From: a virus
DNA length: 64,000 nt
IMG/VR virus record: IMGVR_UViG_3300046167_000554
Span: 1-64,000 of that record
Strand: one strand, 5' to 3'
In this document: positions 17,748-26,531 of the stretch, in pieces
Layout of the letters: each line of letters starts with the position of its first letter
How positions within the stretch are numbered: the stretch's first letter is position 1
Notes under the pieces: generated by a model
The model's database searches: none
Told to the model about the DNA's origin: nothing
The model's input: only the letters and a program-made list of their open reading frames with translations
Translations under genes and position numbers: made by a program

Positions 17748-18275
17748 ATGAGTTACAAATCAGAGAACTGGCAAGACAAATTAGCAGAAGTTAGGAATAG
17801 TATTGTTTCTAAGGATGGTTCTGTGGAAAAAACTGCAGACGAAATCATCAATGAAGAGATTGAGGCAGAACTTAAGTCATTCTTTGCAGAAGAACCCGTA
17901 GAACTGGACGAAATCAAACAACAAGAAGTTGATGCATTGAAGAAGTTGTCTAAGGACATGCAAGCAGTTCTAAAAGGTTATCAGAAGATTGTAAAGATGG
18001 GTGACAACGAACTTAAGGACAAGAAGTATAACAAAGATTACGAAGCAGTCCTTAAAGCAAGAGATGTCATCTTCTCATTGATTGGTAAAGTAAACACTCA
18101 AAAGATTTTAAATAAAGAAGAAGTAGTAGTAGAAGAGAAACTCTCACTAGAAAAGACTATTTCTAAACTTACAGAAAAAAATATGTTAGGTAGACTTGCA
18201 AAGTCCATGGAACTTAACGAAGACAACAAGGATAAACTATTTAACTATTTCGATAAAGGGGAATTAGAACAATGA
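17748..18275 (+). CDS. Acidic helical late protein
   Basis: A 175 aa, mostly helical, Glu/Lys-rich protein (EIINEEIEAELKSFFAEEPVELDEI, then KKLSKDMQAVLKGYQKIVKMG). It has a late box at the start codon and overlaps the next gene by 4 bases. Its composition and place recall prohead core or internal head proteins, but no family is recognised. Confidence 0.5.
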   Translation: MSYKSENWQDKLAEVRNSIVSKDGSVEKTADEIINEEIEAELKSFFAEEPVELDEIKQQEVDALKKLSKDMQAVLKGYQKIVKMGDNELKDKKYNKDYEAVLKARDVIFSLIGKVNTQKILNKEEVVVEEKLSLEKTISKLTEKNMLGRLAKSMELNEDNKDKLFNYFDKGELEQ

Positions 18276-18937
18276 GCATACAAGATTTAACACTAGGGTT
18301 GGTAGAAACTGCAAAGAGAATTGCAGAAGACTCAGCTGCATATAAGAAGTTTTTTAACGATTCACTAAAGAAATTTGGTGTAACATCTCCTGAAGAGTTA
18401 TCTGCAGAGAAGAAAAAAGAATTCTATAACCACATCGATGCAAACTGGAACTCAGATGATGAGCCTGGTTCAGATGGTAAAAAAGATAAACCTAAAAAAG
18501 ACGTTGATGAAGGTAAAGGAATGCCACCTTGGTTGAAGAAAGGTAAAAAAGACGACAAAGACTCTGAAGACGAAGACGAAGTCAAAGAAGAAAAAGATGA
18601 CGAAGACGAAGAAGATGAGGAAGAAGTCGAAGAAGGTCTTAACGCTGGATACAAATCTAGTAAAACTAAAGATTTAAAAGCATCTGCATGTAAGTCAGAA
18701 GAAAAAGAAGATGACGAAGATGAAGATGAGGAAGAAGTAGAAGAAGGTAAATTACCACCTGCTCTTCAGAAAGCAATCGACAAGAAGAAAGGTAAAGACT
18801 CTGATGACGAAGACGAAGTCAAAGAAGAAAAAGATGAAGATGAAGATGAAGACGAAGATGACAAAGAAGTCAAAGAGTCAAACACTTTAGATGCAAATCT
18901 ATTAGAAAGAGTTTTAAAAGAGTTAAACATAGGATAG
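18272..18937 (+). CDS. Very acidic repeat protein, possible prohead-core type
   Basis: 221 aa. After an ordinary helical N-terminus (MSIQDLTLGLVETAKRIAED), residues 60-205 are Asp/Glu-dominated with an imperfect internal repeat: PPxLxKxxxKKGKDS, then DEDEVKEEKD, then (D/E)n, then EVEEG. The unit is seen at about 85-125 and again at about 160-200. N-terminal LVE/T and internal EEVEEG sites resemble prohead-protease sites. Extreme acidity resembles T4 core proteins such as gp67, which is an analogy and not shown homology. Confidence 0.6.
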   Translation: MSIQDLTLGLVETAKRIAEDSAAYKKFFNDSLKKFGVTSPEELSAEKKKEFYNHIDANWNSDDEPGSDGKKDKPKKDVDEGKGMPPWLKKGKKDDKDSEDEDEVKEEKDDEDEEDEEEVEEGLNAGYKSSKTKDLKASACKSEEKEDDEDEDEEEVEEGKLPPALQKAIDKKKGKDSDDEDEVKEEKDEDEDEDEDDKEVKESNTLDANLLERVLKELNIG

Positions 18938-18941
18938 TCCA

Positions 18942-19700
18942 ATGAACTTATTTGCAGAGTCAAAGAAAGTTTTAGATAAGGACGGGAAGGTAAATCCTCT
19001 CGGGCCTTATGGTAAAATGAAACTTACAGGTAGAGAAGTATCTGCCTATTTCCGTAGAAACAAAATATCCGACCCACAAGTTAAAAAGGCAGTAGAAGTT
19101 GCACTTGACATGGGTGGTGCAATGGATATTGCTGGTAAAGAGATTCAAAAGTTCTATGGTCGAGAAGTAAGAAATTCAAAAGAAGTCAAATCTGCACTAA
19201 AGTATGCAAACGAATCCGTGATAGTAGACGGAGACTCACTTGAAGAAGAAGTTCTTACAGAAGGAATGTCTAAACTATTATCACCAGCACAACAGAAAGG
19301 TGTTCTAAAGAAATGGAATGAACCTGAAGGGTCAACATTTGCTAAAGACGTATACAGTAATGCTAAGATAGCAAACAAGAAGGACTTTATTGTTACTTCA
19401 CATTCAGTTAAGGATGGAGATTACTACTTATCACTTTTAGGTAATGCACCCGAAGGTAAAGAGGACAAACCTCTAACTAAAGCAAACATAAACATGAATG
19501 CAGATATCAGAAAGATATGTAAAAAATGGTCAACTGCAGGAAAAACATCACCTAACCCAGCAGGAATGTGTTTCTTAGAAATAGAAAGAGAGTTGTGTGA
19601 TAAGAAATACAACAAGTTTGCAGCTGCCGATACAATGGTAAGAGAAGTTGTATGGGGTATGGTAGAAGACATCATGGGAATAAAAATTAAAACCGCGTAG
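18942..19700 (+). CDS. Late virion-type protein of unknown function
   Basis: 252 aa, starting MNLFAESKKVLDKDG, which resembles the short N-terminal propeptide of T4 Alt (MELITE). Residues 25-85 look like a small helical domain (GREVSAYFRRNKISDPQVKK). A possible protease site LTE/G is near residue 106 (EEVLTEGMSKLLSPAQQ). The C-terminal half (INMNADIRKICKKWSTAG, PNPAGMCFLEIERELCDKKY) is conserved-looking but unassigned. GATAGTCC lies just before the ATG, with little ribosome-site signal. Confidence 0.55.
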   Translation: MNLFAESKKVLDKDGKVNPLGPYGKMKLTGREVSAYFRRNKISDPQVKKAVEVALDMGGAMDIAGKEIQKFYGREVRNSKEVKSALKYANESVIVDGDSLEEEVLTEGMSKLLSPAQQKGVLKKWNEPEGSTFAKDVYSNAKIANKKDFIVTSHSVKDGDYYLSLLGNAPEGKEDKPLTKANINMNADIRKICKKWSTAGKTSPNPAGMCFLEIERELCDKKYNKFAAADTMVREVVWGMVEDIMGIKIKTA

Positions 19701-19708
19701 GAACTATT

Positions 19709-21571
19709 ATGGACGGAAAGAAATTTAACAAATTAGCAAAAGTATCCAAGTCAAGAAAGATGGGTAAAATCATGGTTGATGAAGATGTCATGGGCCAAGA
19801 CCCATTGAAAGGATATCCTTTTCAGAAGAAATTCTCAGTAGAACAATCATTCAGAAACATGGTAGAGACTTCAAACCTTAACTTATCAGAAGATGATGGT
19901 GAAGGTGGTAGAACTGATGGATTGGATAAATCCCCTAGTGAGATGACCCCTAAACAAAGAAAAGCAAAGGCAGACCACGACAAAGCAAAACGAGACAGAG
20001 ATTTAAGAAAGCAACAAAGAGTTGCACAAATGCGAAAAAACCAAGCACATGCAGACACACCTGCTGAAAAGGAAAGAAAGAGAAAAGACAGAGAAAAGAA
20101 TCTTAAAGCGTTTGGTGCAAAGGGTGGTGAAACTGCAAGACAAAGAGCAAATCGTTTAGGACATTCACAATCAGAGAGTAATGAGTTTAACACATACAGA
20201 AACATGATTGATATGTGGGAAGAGAACTTACAAGAAGAAATGATTTCTTACAGAGTTAAGAAGATGCAGAAACCCGAAGAACAAAAATTCATTCGTTCTG
20301 CTAAAATGATGGGTCTAAAGATTACTATGGACAAAGGTAGAGACGATACAGTAATCGTTATGAGTGGAACTAAAAAGAAACTCAGAGACTTTGATGCAGT
20401 TGCAAGAGGCAAATCATCATATGGTGACCCTTCAACAATCAAACACTTTGACGAAGAAATTGTATCAGAAGGTAAGAAGATACAAGACATAGTTCGTAAA
20501 CACAAAAGAGAACTTCAGAAAGCACAGAGAAGTGGTAACCTAGACCTATCTAAGAAAGCAGAAGACGAACTTAGTAATTGGGCAAGTTCCAGTGGTGAGA
20601 TTCGTGGAGACGATGAAGACGAATTCATTGACTGGTTAGATAGTAACCTTGACGATTTAGTTAAAGGTAAAATCAAAGAAGAAGTTATACATGAAGAAGT
20701 GCCAGAATCATTAAAAAATCAAATCAAACAGGCACAAGCAAATCTCGAAAGGGCAAGAAAGTTTAGAGCTCAATCATATGAAAGAGGTGATGGCCAATCA
20801 ACTCAAAGAAGAAGAAAACAGAAAGTTTGGGATGCTGAAGACAAATTACAGGCACTCAGAGATAAAGCAGACCGCCTAAGAGAAGAAAGTACTGTAACAG
20901 AAAATGCAGACATGGTAATCCACGTTGATGATAAACTTCAAACAAATCTTGTCACTAAATATGCAACTAAATTCGGACTAAAATCAAAGAAAACTAAAAT
21001 TTCTTGGTCAGGTAAAGACGGAGTTGTTGTATCAGGTGATGCAAATAAATTAAAGAAGTTTATGTCATCAGTTGAAAAAGTATTTAACGAAGAAACAGAG
21101 TTAACAGAAAACTATAGAAAACTTGCAAAACATGGTATGGGAACAGAGACACCAAAGTCAATCAAAGTAGGAACAGAGATTGATTATTACCAAAAAGATG
21201 GTGCAAAGTATATGGGTAAAGTCACTAAGATGTCAAGACAGTCTTATACTGTAAAAGATGACAAGACTAAGAAAGACCACGAGTTCTTCTACCACGACAG
21301 AATTAAAGCTGCAAAACTTTTAAAACAAGGTGATAATGTACAAGAAGATAAAAGATATGCATTCATATCAACTATCTTAGAAAAAGCATATGACGAAAAT
21401 GATGTAAAGAAAGTTCAACAACTCGAAAAGAAATTACAGGGTATGCTTAAAGAAGTAGACAAAACTATGAGAGGTTCAGGTTTATCTGCACCAGCATTTA
21501 ACAATGTTCGTAGTGGTATTCAAAAAGGTCTTGAATCTATACAGAAGTTCTACAAAATTGCAAGGAAATAA
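19709..21571 (+). CDS. Large Lys-rich virion-type protein
   Basis: 620 aa with low-complexity charged stretches (TPKQRKAKADHDKAKRDRDL near 80). Near residue 31 it has DPLKGYPFQKKFSVEQSF, matching NPLEGYPY in the 475 aa protein at 15214, so the two share a short module. Possible prohead-protease sites are IVSE/G near 251 and LTE/N near 471. Two similar segments (RVKKMQKPEEQKFIRSAKMM near 180 and DDKLQTNLVTKYATKFGLK near 410) are each followed by a beta hairpin ending VVSG or VMSG, suggesting a repeated small domain. Probably an internal head or core-associated protein; function unknown. Confidence 0.55.
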   Translation: MDGKKFNKLAKVSKSRKMGKIMVDEDVMGQDPLKGYPFQKKFSVEQSFRNMVETSNLNLSEDDGEGGRTDGLDKSPSEMTPKQRKAKADHDKAKRDRDLRKQQRVAQMRKNQAHADTPAEKERKRKDREKNLKAFGAKGGETARQRANRLGHSQSESNEFNTYRNMIDMWEENLQEEMISYRVKKMQKPEEQKFIRSAKMMGLKITMDKGRDDTVIVMSGTKKKLRDFDAVARGKSSYGDPSTIKHFDEEIVSEGKKIQDIVRKHKRELQKAQRSGNLDLSKKAEDELSNWASSSGEIRGDDEDEFIDWLDSNLDDLVKGKIKEEVIHEEVPESLKNQIKQAQANLERARKFRAQSYERGDGQSTQRRRKQKVWDAEDKLQALRDKADRLREESTVTENADMVIHVDDKLQTNLVTKYATKFGLKSKKTKISWSGKDGVVVSGDANKLKKFMSSVEKVFNEETELTENYRKLAKHGMGTETPKSIKVGTEIDYYQKDGAKYMGKVTKMSRQSYTVKDDKTKKDHEFFYHDRIKAAKLLKQGDNVQEDKRYAFISTILEKAYDENDVKKVQQLEKKLQGMLKEVDKTMRGSGLSAPAFNNVRSGIQKGLESIQKFYKIARK

Positions 21572-21572
21572 C

Positions 21573-21899
21573 ATGACATATAAAAGTCTAGTACAAGTAA
21601 TTAAAGAACACAATGATGATAAAGAAGAAATCATTGAAAGAATAAATTTTCATAGTAAAAGTCCTGCTGAGAAAAAGAACTCAGAGTTCAATAGAAAACA
21701 AGAAATCAATGGTTATAAAAAGATTTTAAAGACTATTGAAAAGATTAACAAAGACCACGAGAAGTTTCAATATAACAATCGTGCAGATGGCCCATCTAAA
21801 ATATTTAAAGGTCTACAACAAGTCGAAAGTGCATGTTATGAGTTGATACGAGAAATTGAACAAGGCAAATGGGATGGTAAGGTAGACTTAGAAGACTAA
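21573..21899 (+). CDS. Hypothetical helical late protein
   Basis: A 108 aa protein starting MTYKSLVQVIKEHNDDKEEI, weakly like the targeting pattern (IKE/H). The rest is helical and charged (KILKTIEKINKDHEKFQY). The ATG at 21573 lies 1 base after the preceding stop, with AAGGAAAT upstream. Its stop overlaps the next start (TAATGG). Confidence 0.5.
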   Translation: MTYKSLVQVIKEHNDDKEEIIERINFHSKSPAEKKNSEFNRKQEINGYKKILKTIEKINKDHEKFQYNNRADGPSKIFKGLQQVESACYELIREIEQGKWDGKVDLED

Positions 21900-22450
21900 T
21901 GGAAACAACTCTAACAACAGATGCAAGATTCAAAGTTTTCAAAGAGAAAATAAAGAAACTTGGTTACATGAAAGGTGATGCAAAAGCAGTTGCACAAGTC
22001 ATGGAAAAGGTTGCAGATTTCGGAATGATGTCTGATGCTGGAAACAAAAAGGTTGCACGTGCAGTTTCAAAATCAAAGACTGAAAAGGATTTGAGAACTG
22101 CATTAAAGAAAATTGCAACGATGGCAAAGGGTAAGTATGCAGAAGCAGATGATGATGACGTAGTAGACAGAGCAATCCAAGCTATGGGGTCAACTGCAGT
22201 AGGGATGCAATTACGTCCTGATGCAAACGTACTAACACAGTTAGCAGGAATGGAAGACCTCAAAAAGGATGGGGAAATCAGAACTGATGACATGAAAAAA
22301 ACTAAGGTTAAGTGGGAAGATGCAGTAAAAGTTTATAAGGGATTAATGTCTCTTAAGACACCTATTCGGTCTAAATACTTAAGAATATTACAGAAAGATG
22401 CTAAATCTTTCAAAAAGGTCTTCGACGCAGTGTTGAAGGTCTCTAAATAA
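21899..22450 (+). CDS. Hypothetical helical late protein
   Basis: A 183 aa, mostly alpha-helical Lys/Ala-rich protein (METTLTTDARFKVFKEKIKK, KAVAQVMEKVADFGMMSD). No catalytic motif is visible. It is coupled to the preceding gene by overlap and followed after 18 bases by the Ig-like protein. Its position favours a virion or assembly role. Confidence 0.5.
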   Translation: METTLTTDARFKVFKEKIKKLGYMKGDAKAVAQVMEKVADFGMMSDAGNKKVARAVSKSKTEKDLRTALKKIATMAKGKYAEADDDDVVDRAIQAMGSTAVGMQLRPDANVLTQLAGMEDLKKDGEIRTDDMKKTKVKWEDAVKVYKGLMSLKTPIRSKYLRILQKDAKSFKKVFDAVLKVSK

Positions 22451-22468
22451 AAAAAAGAGGAAACTAAA

Positions 22469-23029
22469 ATGGCACTATGGGGACATACATCAGGAACAGA
22501 ATCAAAACCTAATTGGTTAAGTGATGCTGACAAAACAAATACATCTGCAAAACCACACGGATGGGAACTTAAAAAAGTAGTGGGTTCAAGAACATTAACT
22601 GAGACATTAGTTGCATGGTCTAGTTCTGCACTTACAACTGCACTTGGTGCTGCTGATATCACTGATATCGACTGGAACATCACTGCATTTGATAAATCAG
22701 AAGGTGGAACACTTTCTGTAAAAGTTATCTTTAACGAAGCAGTTGACGTAACTGGAACACCTCAACTATCTGTTGCAAACAATGGAAGTGGAAGAGGCCC
22801 ACACACATTATCATATGCAAGTGGAACAGGTTCTAACGAACTTACATTTACATTAGCAATTGCAGCTGCAAATGCCGCTACGAATGCTGGTGATGTACTT
22901 TCAATTGGTGCTAACGCAGTTGCATTGAATGGTGGAACAATTAAAGATAAAGGAACTTCAACAGTTTCTACAATCACTTCAGTCGCAGGTATAGGAACTG
23001 CTGCTGGAACAATTACAGTAACTGCATAA
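22469..23029 (+). CDS. Virion surface-type protein with Ig-like beta domain
   Basis: 186 aa. The start MALWGHTSGTESKPNWLSDA resembles the N-termini of structural proteins common in marine T4-like phages. Residues 75-186 form a Gly/Thr/Val/Ala-rich beta domain (GTLSVKVIFNEAVDVTG, VANNGSGRGPHTLSYASGTG) like bacterial cadherin/SwmB-type Ig repeats. Such domains decorate phage capsids or tails and bind host surfaces. TCTAAATAAA and AGAGGAAAC lie upstream, giving a late box (22445-22450) and a ribosome site. Confidence 0.65.
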   Translation: MALWGHTSGTESKPNWLSDADKTNTSAKPHGWELKKVVGSRTLTETLVAWSSSALTTALGAADITDIDWNITAFDKSEGGTLSVKVIFNEAVDVTGTPQLSVANNGSGRGPHTLSYASGTGSNELTFTLAIAAANAATNAGDVLSIGANAVALNGGTIKDKGTSTVSTITSVAGIGTAAGTITVTA

Positions 23030-23048
23030 TAGTAATACAGGAAAAATT

Positions 23049-23486
23049 ATGAAAACATTTAAAAACTTTTTGTTTGAAAACTCTCTACATCATTTACAAG
23101 GTGCTGGTCTATCTTCATCACCTGTTCCCCATGACATTACAGATGAAGAGGTCAAGATGAAAGTTAATGCAATTTTAGGTCATGCTGCTACTCAAGAGTT
23201 CATGAACCCTAAAGCTGCAATTGGTCAGATGGAAGCAAAACTTGGTCAACTGGGTATGGCAAGAAAGAATGTACCTACCCAAAACCAAGAGAATCCAGTA
23301 GAAGAAGAGTCTTTTAGTGGAACTGGTGAATTCATGATTGAATTCTCAAGATATGGTGAAACATTTGGTAAGTCAGTGGATACACCACATGACGAATTTG
23401 AAAAAGAAGAACAGGTAGTTTCACTTAAGGTGAAATACGAACAACTAGAAACAGGAACATTTAAAGTCTACGGCTCTCTAGTTTAA
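23049..23486 (+). CDS. Late protein with capsid-targeting-like N-terminus
   Basis: 145 aa starting MKTFKNFLFENSLHHLQG, a close match to the MKTY..FIAE pattern with an LFE/N site. The rest (PHDITDEEVKMKVNAILGHA, then a beta-rich C-terminus ending TGTFKVYGSLV) is unassigned. CAGGAAAAATT precedes the ATG. It is a candidate internal head protein. Confidence 0.55.
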   Translation: MKTFKNFLFENSLHHLQGAGLSSSPVPHDITDEEVKMKVNAILGHAATQEFMNPKAAIGQMEAKLGQLGMARKNVPTQNQENPVEEESFSGTGEFMIEFSRYGETFGKSVDTPHDEFEKEEQVVSLKVKYEQLETGTFKVYGSLV

Positions 23487-23518
23487 GTAATTCTTAAACA
23501 CCTACATACTATTACATT

Positions 23519-23890
23519 ATGAGTCTATTTGATAAAATAACTGCGAAGAATTTTAATGCGTTTGCATTAAAGAATTACGATGACCCTCAGTGTGAAGACA
23601 TTGAGGATTTTCACGAAGACCTTCGTAGATTCCGATACCTAAAACGTTTACTTCATAGATACCACGAGAGTGGAGAAATGAGGGAACGTCTTATGTTAAA
23701 CCATCTCATTACCATATTCAATGTATTTGGATTTGATGCATCAATGAGAATGTTAGATTTTAAAATTAAAAACGACAAATATTGGTCATCAATCAAAACA
23801 ATGTTATTGTATCTAAGTTATGTGGAAAACACATGGAGAGACGATACACCATTGGATGTACCACTTGCAAATAGACTTAAACAGTTATAG
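23519..23890 (+). CDS. Conserved T4-like marine phage protein
   Basis: A 123 aa helical protein rich in Arg/Phe/His (DIEDFHEDLRRFRYLKRLLH, ERLMLNHLITIFNVFGFDAS). It belongs to a group of short conserved proteins of marine T4-like phages found among structural genes. No function is known to me. It ends just before tRNA-Thr. Confidence 0.6.
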   Translation: MSLFDKITAKNFNAFALKNYDDPQCEDIEDFHEDLRRFRYLKRLLHRYHESGEMRERLMLNHLITIFNVFGFDASMRMLDFKIKNDKYWSSIKTMLLYLSYVENTWRDDTPLDVPLANRLKQL

Positions 23891-23896
23891 TCACGT

Positions 23897-23972
23897 GCTG
23901 GTATAGCTCAGTTGGTAGAGCAACTGATTTGTAATCAGTAGGTCGTCAGTTCGAACCCGACTACCAGCACCA
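23897..23972 (+). tRNA. tRNA-Thr (anticodon TGT)
   Basis: A complete 76-base cloverleaf with encoded CCA. The acceptor stem GCTGGTA pairs TACCAGC, the anticodon stem ACTGA/TCAGT encloses loop TTTGTAA, and the T-arm contains GTTCGAA. It reads ACA codons, which are common in this genome. Confidence 0.95.
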
Positions 23973-23984
23973 CATTTCAAAATG

Positions 23985-23992
23985 CATAAATA
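23985..23992 (+). promoter_or_regulatory. Late promoter box, leaderless position
   Basis: CATAAATA, 5 bases (GATAT) before the ATG at 23998 and just downstream of the tRNA. Confidence 0.6.
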
Positions 23993-23997
23993 GATAT

Positions 23998-24597
23998 ATG
24001 AGAGTAATAGATACACTAATCGTATTCCGTATTCTAAAGATGTTAACTACACCTTTCAAGAAGACTCAGGCATATAAGTTTGGGTTTATCGATGACAGGG
24101 GTAATAGAATCAAATACATTCCAAACCCCGACAATCCTAATGTGAAAGAAAGGAACGACCCAATCACGTCTGAAGAGAAGAGTGCATTAACACCTCTACA
24201 TAGATTAGTATTCAACCTCAAAAAGATTATAGAAAAGGTTCCATTTGGTAAGAGTGCATTTGCATCTTACGCTGTTGCACTTCTATTACTTAAAGAAGAG
24301 ACTGATTTAGATGACGAACAGGGAAGAGAACTATATGAGAAGTTCTATAGATATCTAAAGGATAATGATAAGTTAGTTGCAGAACAAATTACAGAGGCAA
24401 TGCATGTCACTACACTAGTAGAAGGTGACACTTATAATCTAAAGAGACAACTCAAGTATCAGAACAATGATTCTATATACCCCGAGAGAACGGCGGTGAT
24501 AGTAGAATCTACTTACGAAAATGTATTTGGTATCCAAACATACATTGCACACATAGATGACGAAAGAGTCGTGGTGACCCAAGATGATGTTTATTGA
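23998..24597 (+). CDS. Conserved late protein of T4-like marine phages
   Basis: 199 aa starting MRVIDTLIVFRILKMLTTPF. The central region is helical with a hydrophobic patch (KSAFASYAVALLLLKEETDL). Two prohead-protease-like sites (QITE/A near residue 138, LVE/G near 146) precede a C-terminal beta region (ERTAVIVESTYENVFGIQTY). It is conserved in related phages to my recollection, without assigned function. The ATG sits at the predicted late transcription start. Confidence 0.55.
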   Translation: MRVIDTLIVFRILKMLTTPFKKTQAYKFGFIDDRGNRIKYIPNPDNPNVKERNDPITSEEKSALTPLHRLVFNLKKIIEKVPFGKSAFASYAVALLLLKEETDLDDEQGRELYEKFYRYLKDNDKLVAEQITEAMHVTTLVEGDTYNLKRQLKYQNNDSIYPERTAVIVESTYENVFGIQTYIAHIDDERVVVTQDDVY

Positions 24598-25345
24598 AGC
24601 AAAGATACAACTAAACAAACTTAAGTTTGATGGGAAACATAAGAAGGTTGACCTAGATGAATTGGGTAAATTGTTTGACACTAAGTGTTTAAATGAACTC
24701 AATGTACCTAACCCACCAAAGAACGACAGTGATGTAACACTCAAAGAAGTTAAAGAACTTATTAAGATAAGAAGTAATCTATCAGAGTTCAAGAAGAAAG
24801 CATATCAAGTTACAGACAAAGACCCATCATACTTTATAAAAGATTACATGGACGAACATGGATTAGATTACAGTGAAAAGGACATGAACAATCTCATGGC
24901 ATCATCTAAACATATCGGAAGACACTTTAAGAATAAATTTAATAGACCTAGACCAAGACAAATAGTAGATGCACTAGGATTAGATATGAAACACTTTAAA
25001 ACAGACACAACAACTTCACCATCGTATCCATCCAACCATTCTCTTCAATCAGAAGTTGTTGGTAGATACTATGCAAAGAAACATCCCGACCATGCAGAAC
25101 AGATTATGTCTAATGCAAGAATATCGGGTCAAGGAAGAATAGATGCTGGGGTGCATTACCCTAGTGACGATGCAGTCTCTATGAAGATTGCAGAGGAAGT
25201 AATGTTTAAATACTTCAAGGGAGACATCGAAGAAGATGCACCAATGAATGCAACTGGGTCAGCAGTATCCACTCACCAACCAGTGGTGAGAAAGAAGAAG
25301 AACGACAAGACTATTCTTGGACTTCTGAAACGAAACGCAGTATAA
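24584..25345 (+). CDS. PAP2-superfamily phosphatase
   Basis: 253 aa with all three phosphatidic-acid-phosphatase-2 motifs: KNKFNRPRP (K-x6-RP) near residue 120, PSYPSNHS near 146 (PSxH-type with catalytic His) and GRIDAGVHYPSDD near 183 (R-x5-H-x3-D). The family removes phosphate from lipids, nucleotides or other small substrates through a phospho-His. No membrane segments are seen, so it is a soluble form. It starts MMFIEAKIQ, with a possible FIE/A prohead-protease site, so it may be packaged in the virion. It overlaps the upstream gene by 14 bases. Confidence 0.85.
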   Translation: MMFIEAKIQLNKLKFDGKHKKVDLDELGKLFDTKCLNELNVPNPPKNDSDVTLKEVKELIKIRSNLSEFKKKAYQVTDKDPSYFIKDYMDEHGLDYSEKDMNNLMASSKHIGRHFKNKFNRPRPRQIVDALGLDMKHFKTDTTTSPSYPSNHSLQSEVVGRYYAKKHPDHAEQIMSNARISGQGRIDAGVHYPSDDAVSMKIAEEVMFKYFKGDIEEDAPMNATGSAVSTHQPVVRKKKNDKTILGLLKRNAV

Positions 25346-25349
25346 TATT

Positions 25350-26531
25350 ATGTTAAAATTTTTGAATTACCTTGCCCTTATTACCTCTATCGGAATCGCA
25401 TCGATAGCTGCATACTTTTCTGTATTGGGACTTGCAACTATATTTGCTGGTGCATTCATGGGTATCGTCATCATGGCAGGTGCATTAGAGTTCGGTAAGA
25501 TTGTCAGTGCAGCCTATCTACATTTGTTTTGGAATAAACTAAACTACTTCAAGTATTACCTAGTGTTCAGTGTAGTAGTGTTAATGTTTATTACATCACT
25601 AGGTATATTCGGATACCTATCCAAAGCACATTCAGACCAAACAGGGGACACTGCAGTTGCACAATCAGTAGTTAATCGTATTGATAATGAAATCCAAAGA
25701 GAAGAGAATAAGATATCAACTTATGAAGATAGGATTGAATCACTGGGTGGTTCTAAGATAGATGTCAGTGATTCTATAAACCAACAGGAAGAGATAAGAG
25801 ATGGTGCATGGGATAGGGTGCAAGGAGATATCGACTATGCAAAGGGTCAGATAACATCCTTAAGAGGTCAGTTAACATCACTTGACACTGCAGTAAATGA
25901 ACTAAGGAACAAGGGAGTCGAGGTCATCACTACTGATGAGGGTGGATTGTTTACTGGTGCAGATACAGAAACCATTGACTATGTTCAACAGGCAAACACC
26001 TTATTCAATCAACAGTCACCTCAAAGAGAACAGATAAGGGATGACATTGCAGAACAACAGAGTAATATAGACAAGTATAGACAGAATGCACAAGACACTA
26101 TTGACACTGCAAACATAGAGATAAAGAGTTTACAACAGTCATCCACGGGAGATGTAGATGACCTAATCAAAAAAACAGAAGATTACACCTTGTTAATCGA
26201 TGAGTCTTATGATATAATAGATGAGTTAAAGTTAGAAAAGTTTGATTCAGAACAGGTTATACTTACACTAGAACGAGAAGTGGGCCCAATCAAGTATATT
26301 GCAGAGATAATATACGGACAAGAAGACAGTGTCAAGTACCTTGACAATGCAGTTAGATGGGTCATATTCATGTTAATCTTTGTGTTTGACCCACTTGCAG
26401 TGTTACTACTAGTGTCATCACTTGCAATGATTGAGAGACAACCTAAGATAAGTAAGTATAAGAATGCACCAATCATCACTAAGAAATATACAGTTCAAAT
26501 CCCAAAGAATCGAATCAAAAACCCCTTGTAA
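25350..26531 (+). CDS. Large membrane protein with coiled-coil domain
   Basis: 393 aa. Transmembrane segments lie at about residues 5-25, 28-48, 65-88 (YLVFSVVVLMFITSLGIFGY) and 325-350 (WVIFMLIFVFDPLAVLLLVS). Between them is a long coiled coil (residues 105-310; DNEIQREENKISTYEDRIES, QREQIRDDIAEQQSNIDKYR). Topology suggests the coiled coil is on one side of the inner membrane between two hairpins. Similar proteins occur in other marine T4-like phages. The role is unknown; host membrane control or superinfection functions are possible. Confidence 0.65.
   Translation: MLKFLNYLALITSIGIASIAAYFSVLGLATIFAGAFMGIVIMAGALEFGKIVSAAYLHLFWNKLNYFKYYLVFSVVVLMFITSLGIFGYLSKAHSDQTGDTAVAQSVVNRIDNEIQREENKISTYEDRIESLGGSKIDVSDSINQQEEIRDGAWDRVQGDIDYAKGQITSLRGQLTSLDTAVNELRNKGVEVITTDEGGLFTGADTETIDYVQQANTLFNQQSPQREQIRDDIAEQQSNIDKYRQNAQDTIDTANIEIKSLQQSSTGDVDDLIKKTEDYTLLIDESYDIIDELKLEKFDSEQVILTLEREVGPIKYIAEIIYGQEDSVKYLDNAVRWVIFMLIFVFDPLAVLLLVSSLAMIERQPKISKYKNAPIITKKYTVQIPKNRIKNPL

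Noticed and set aside
25350-26531. Holin assignment for the large membrane protein
   Set aside because: 393 aa with a long coiled coil is far outside holin size and topology.
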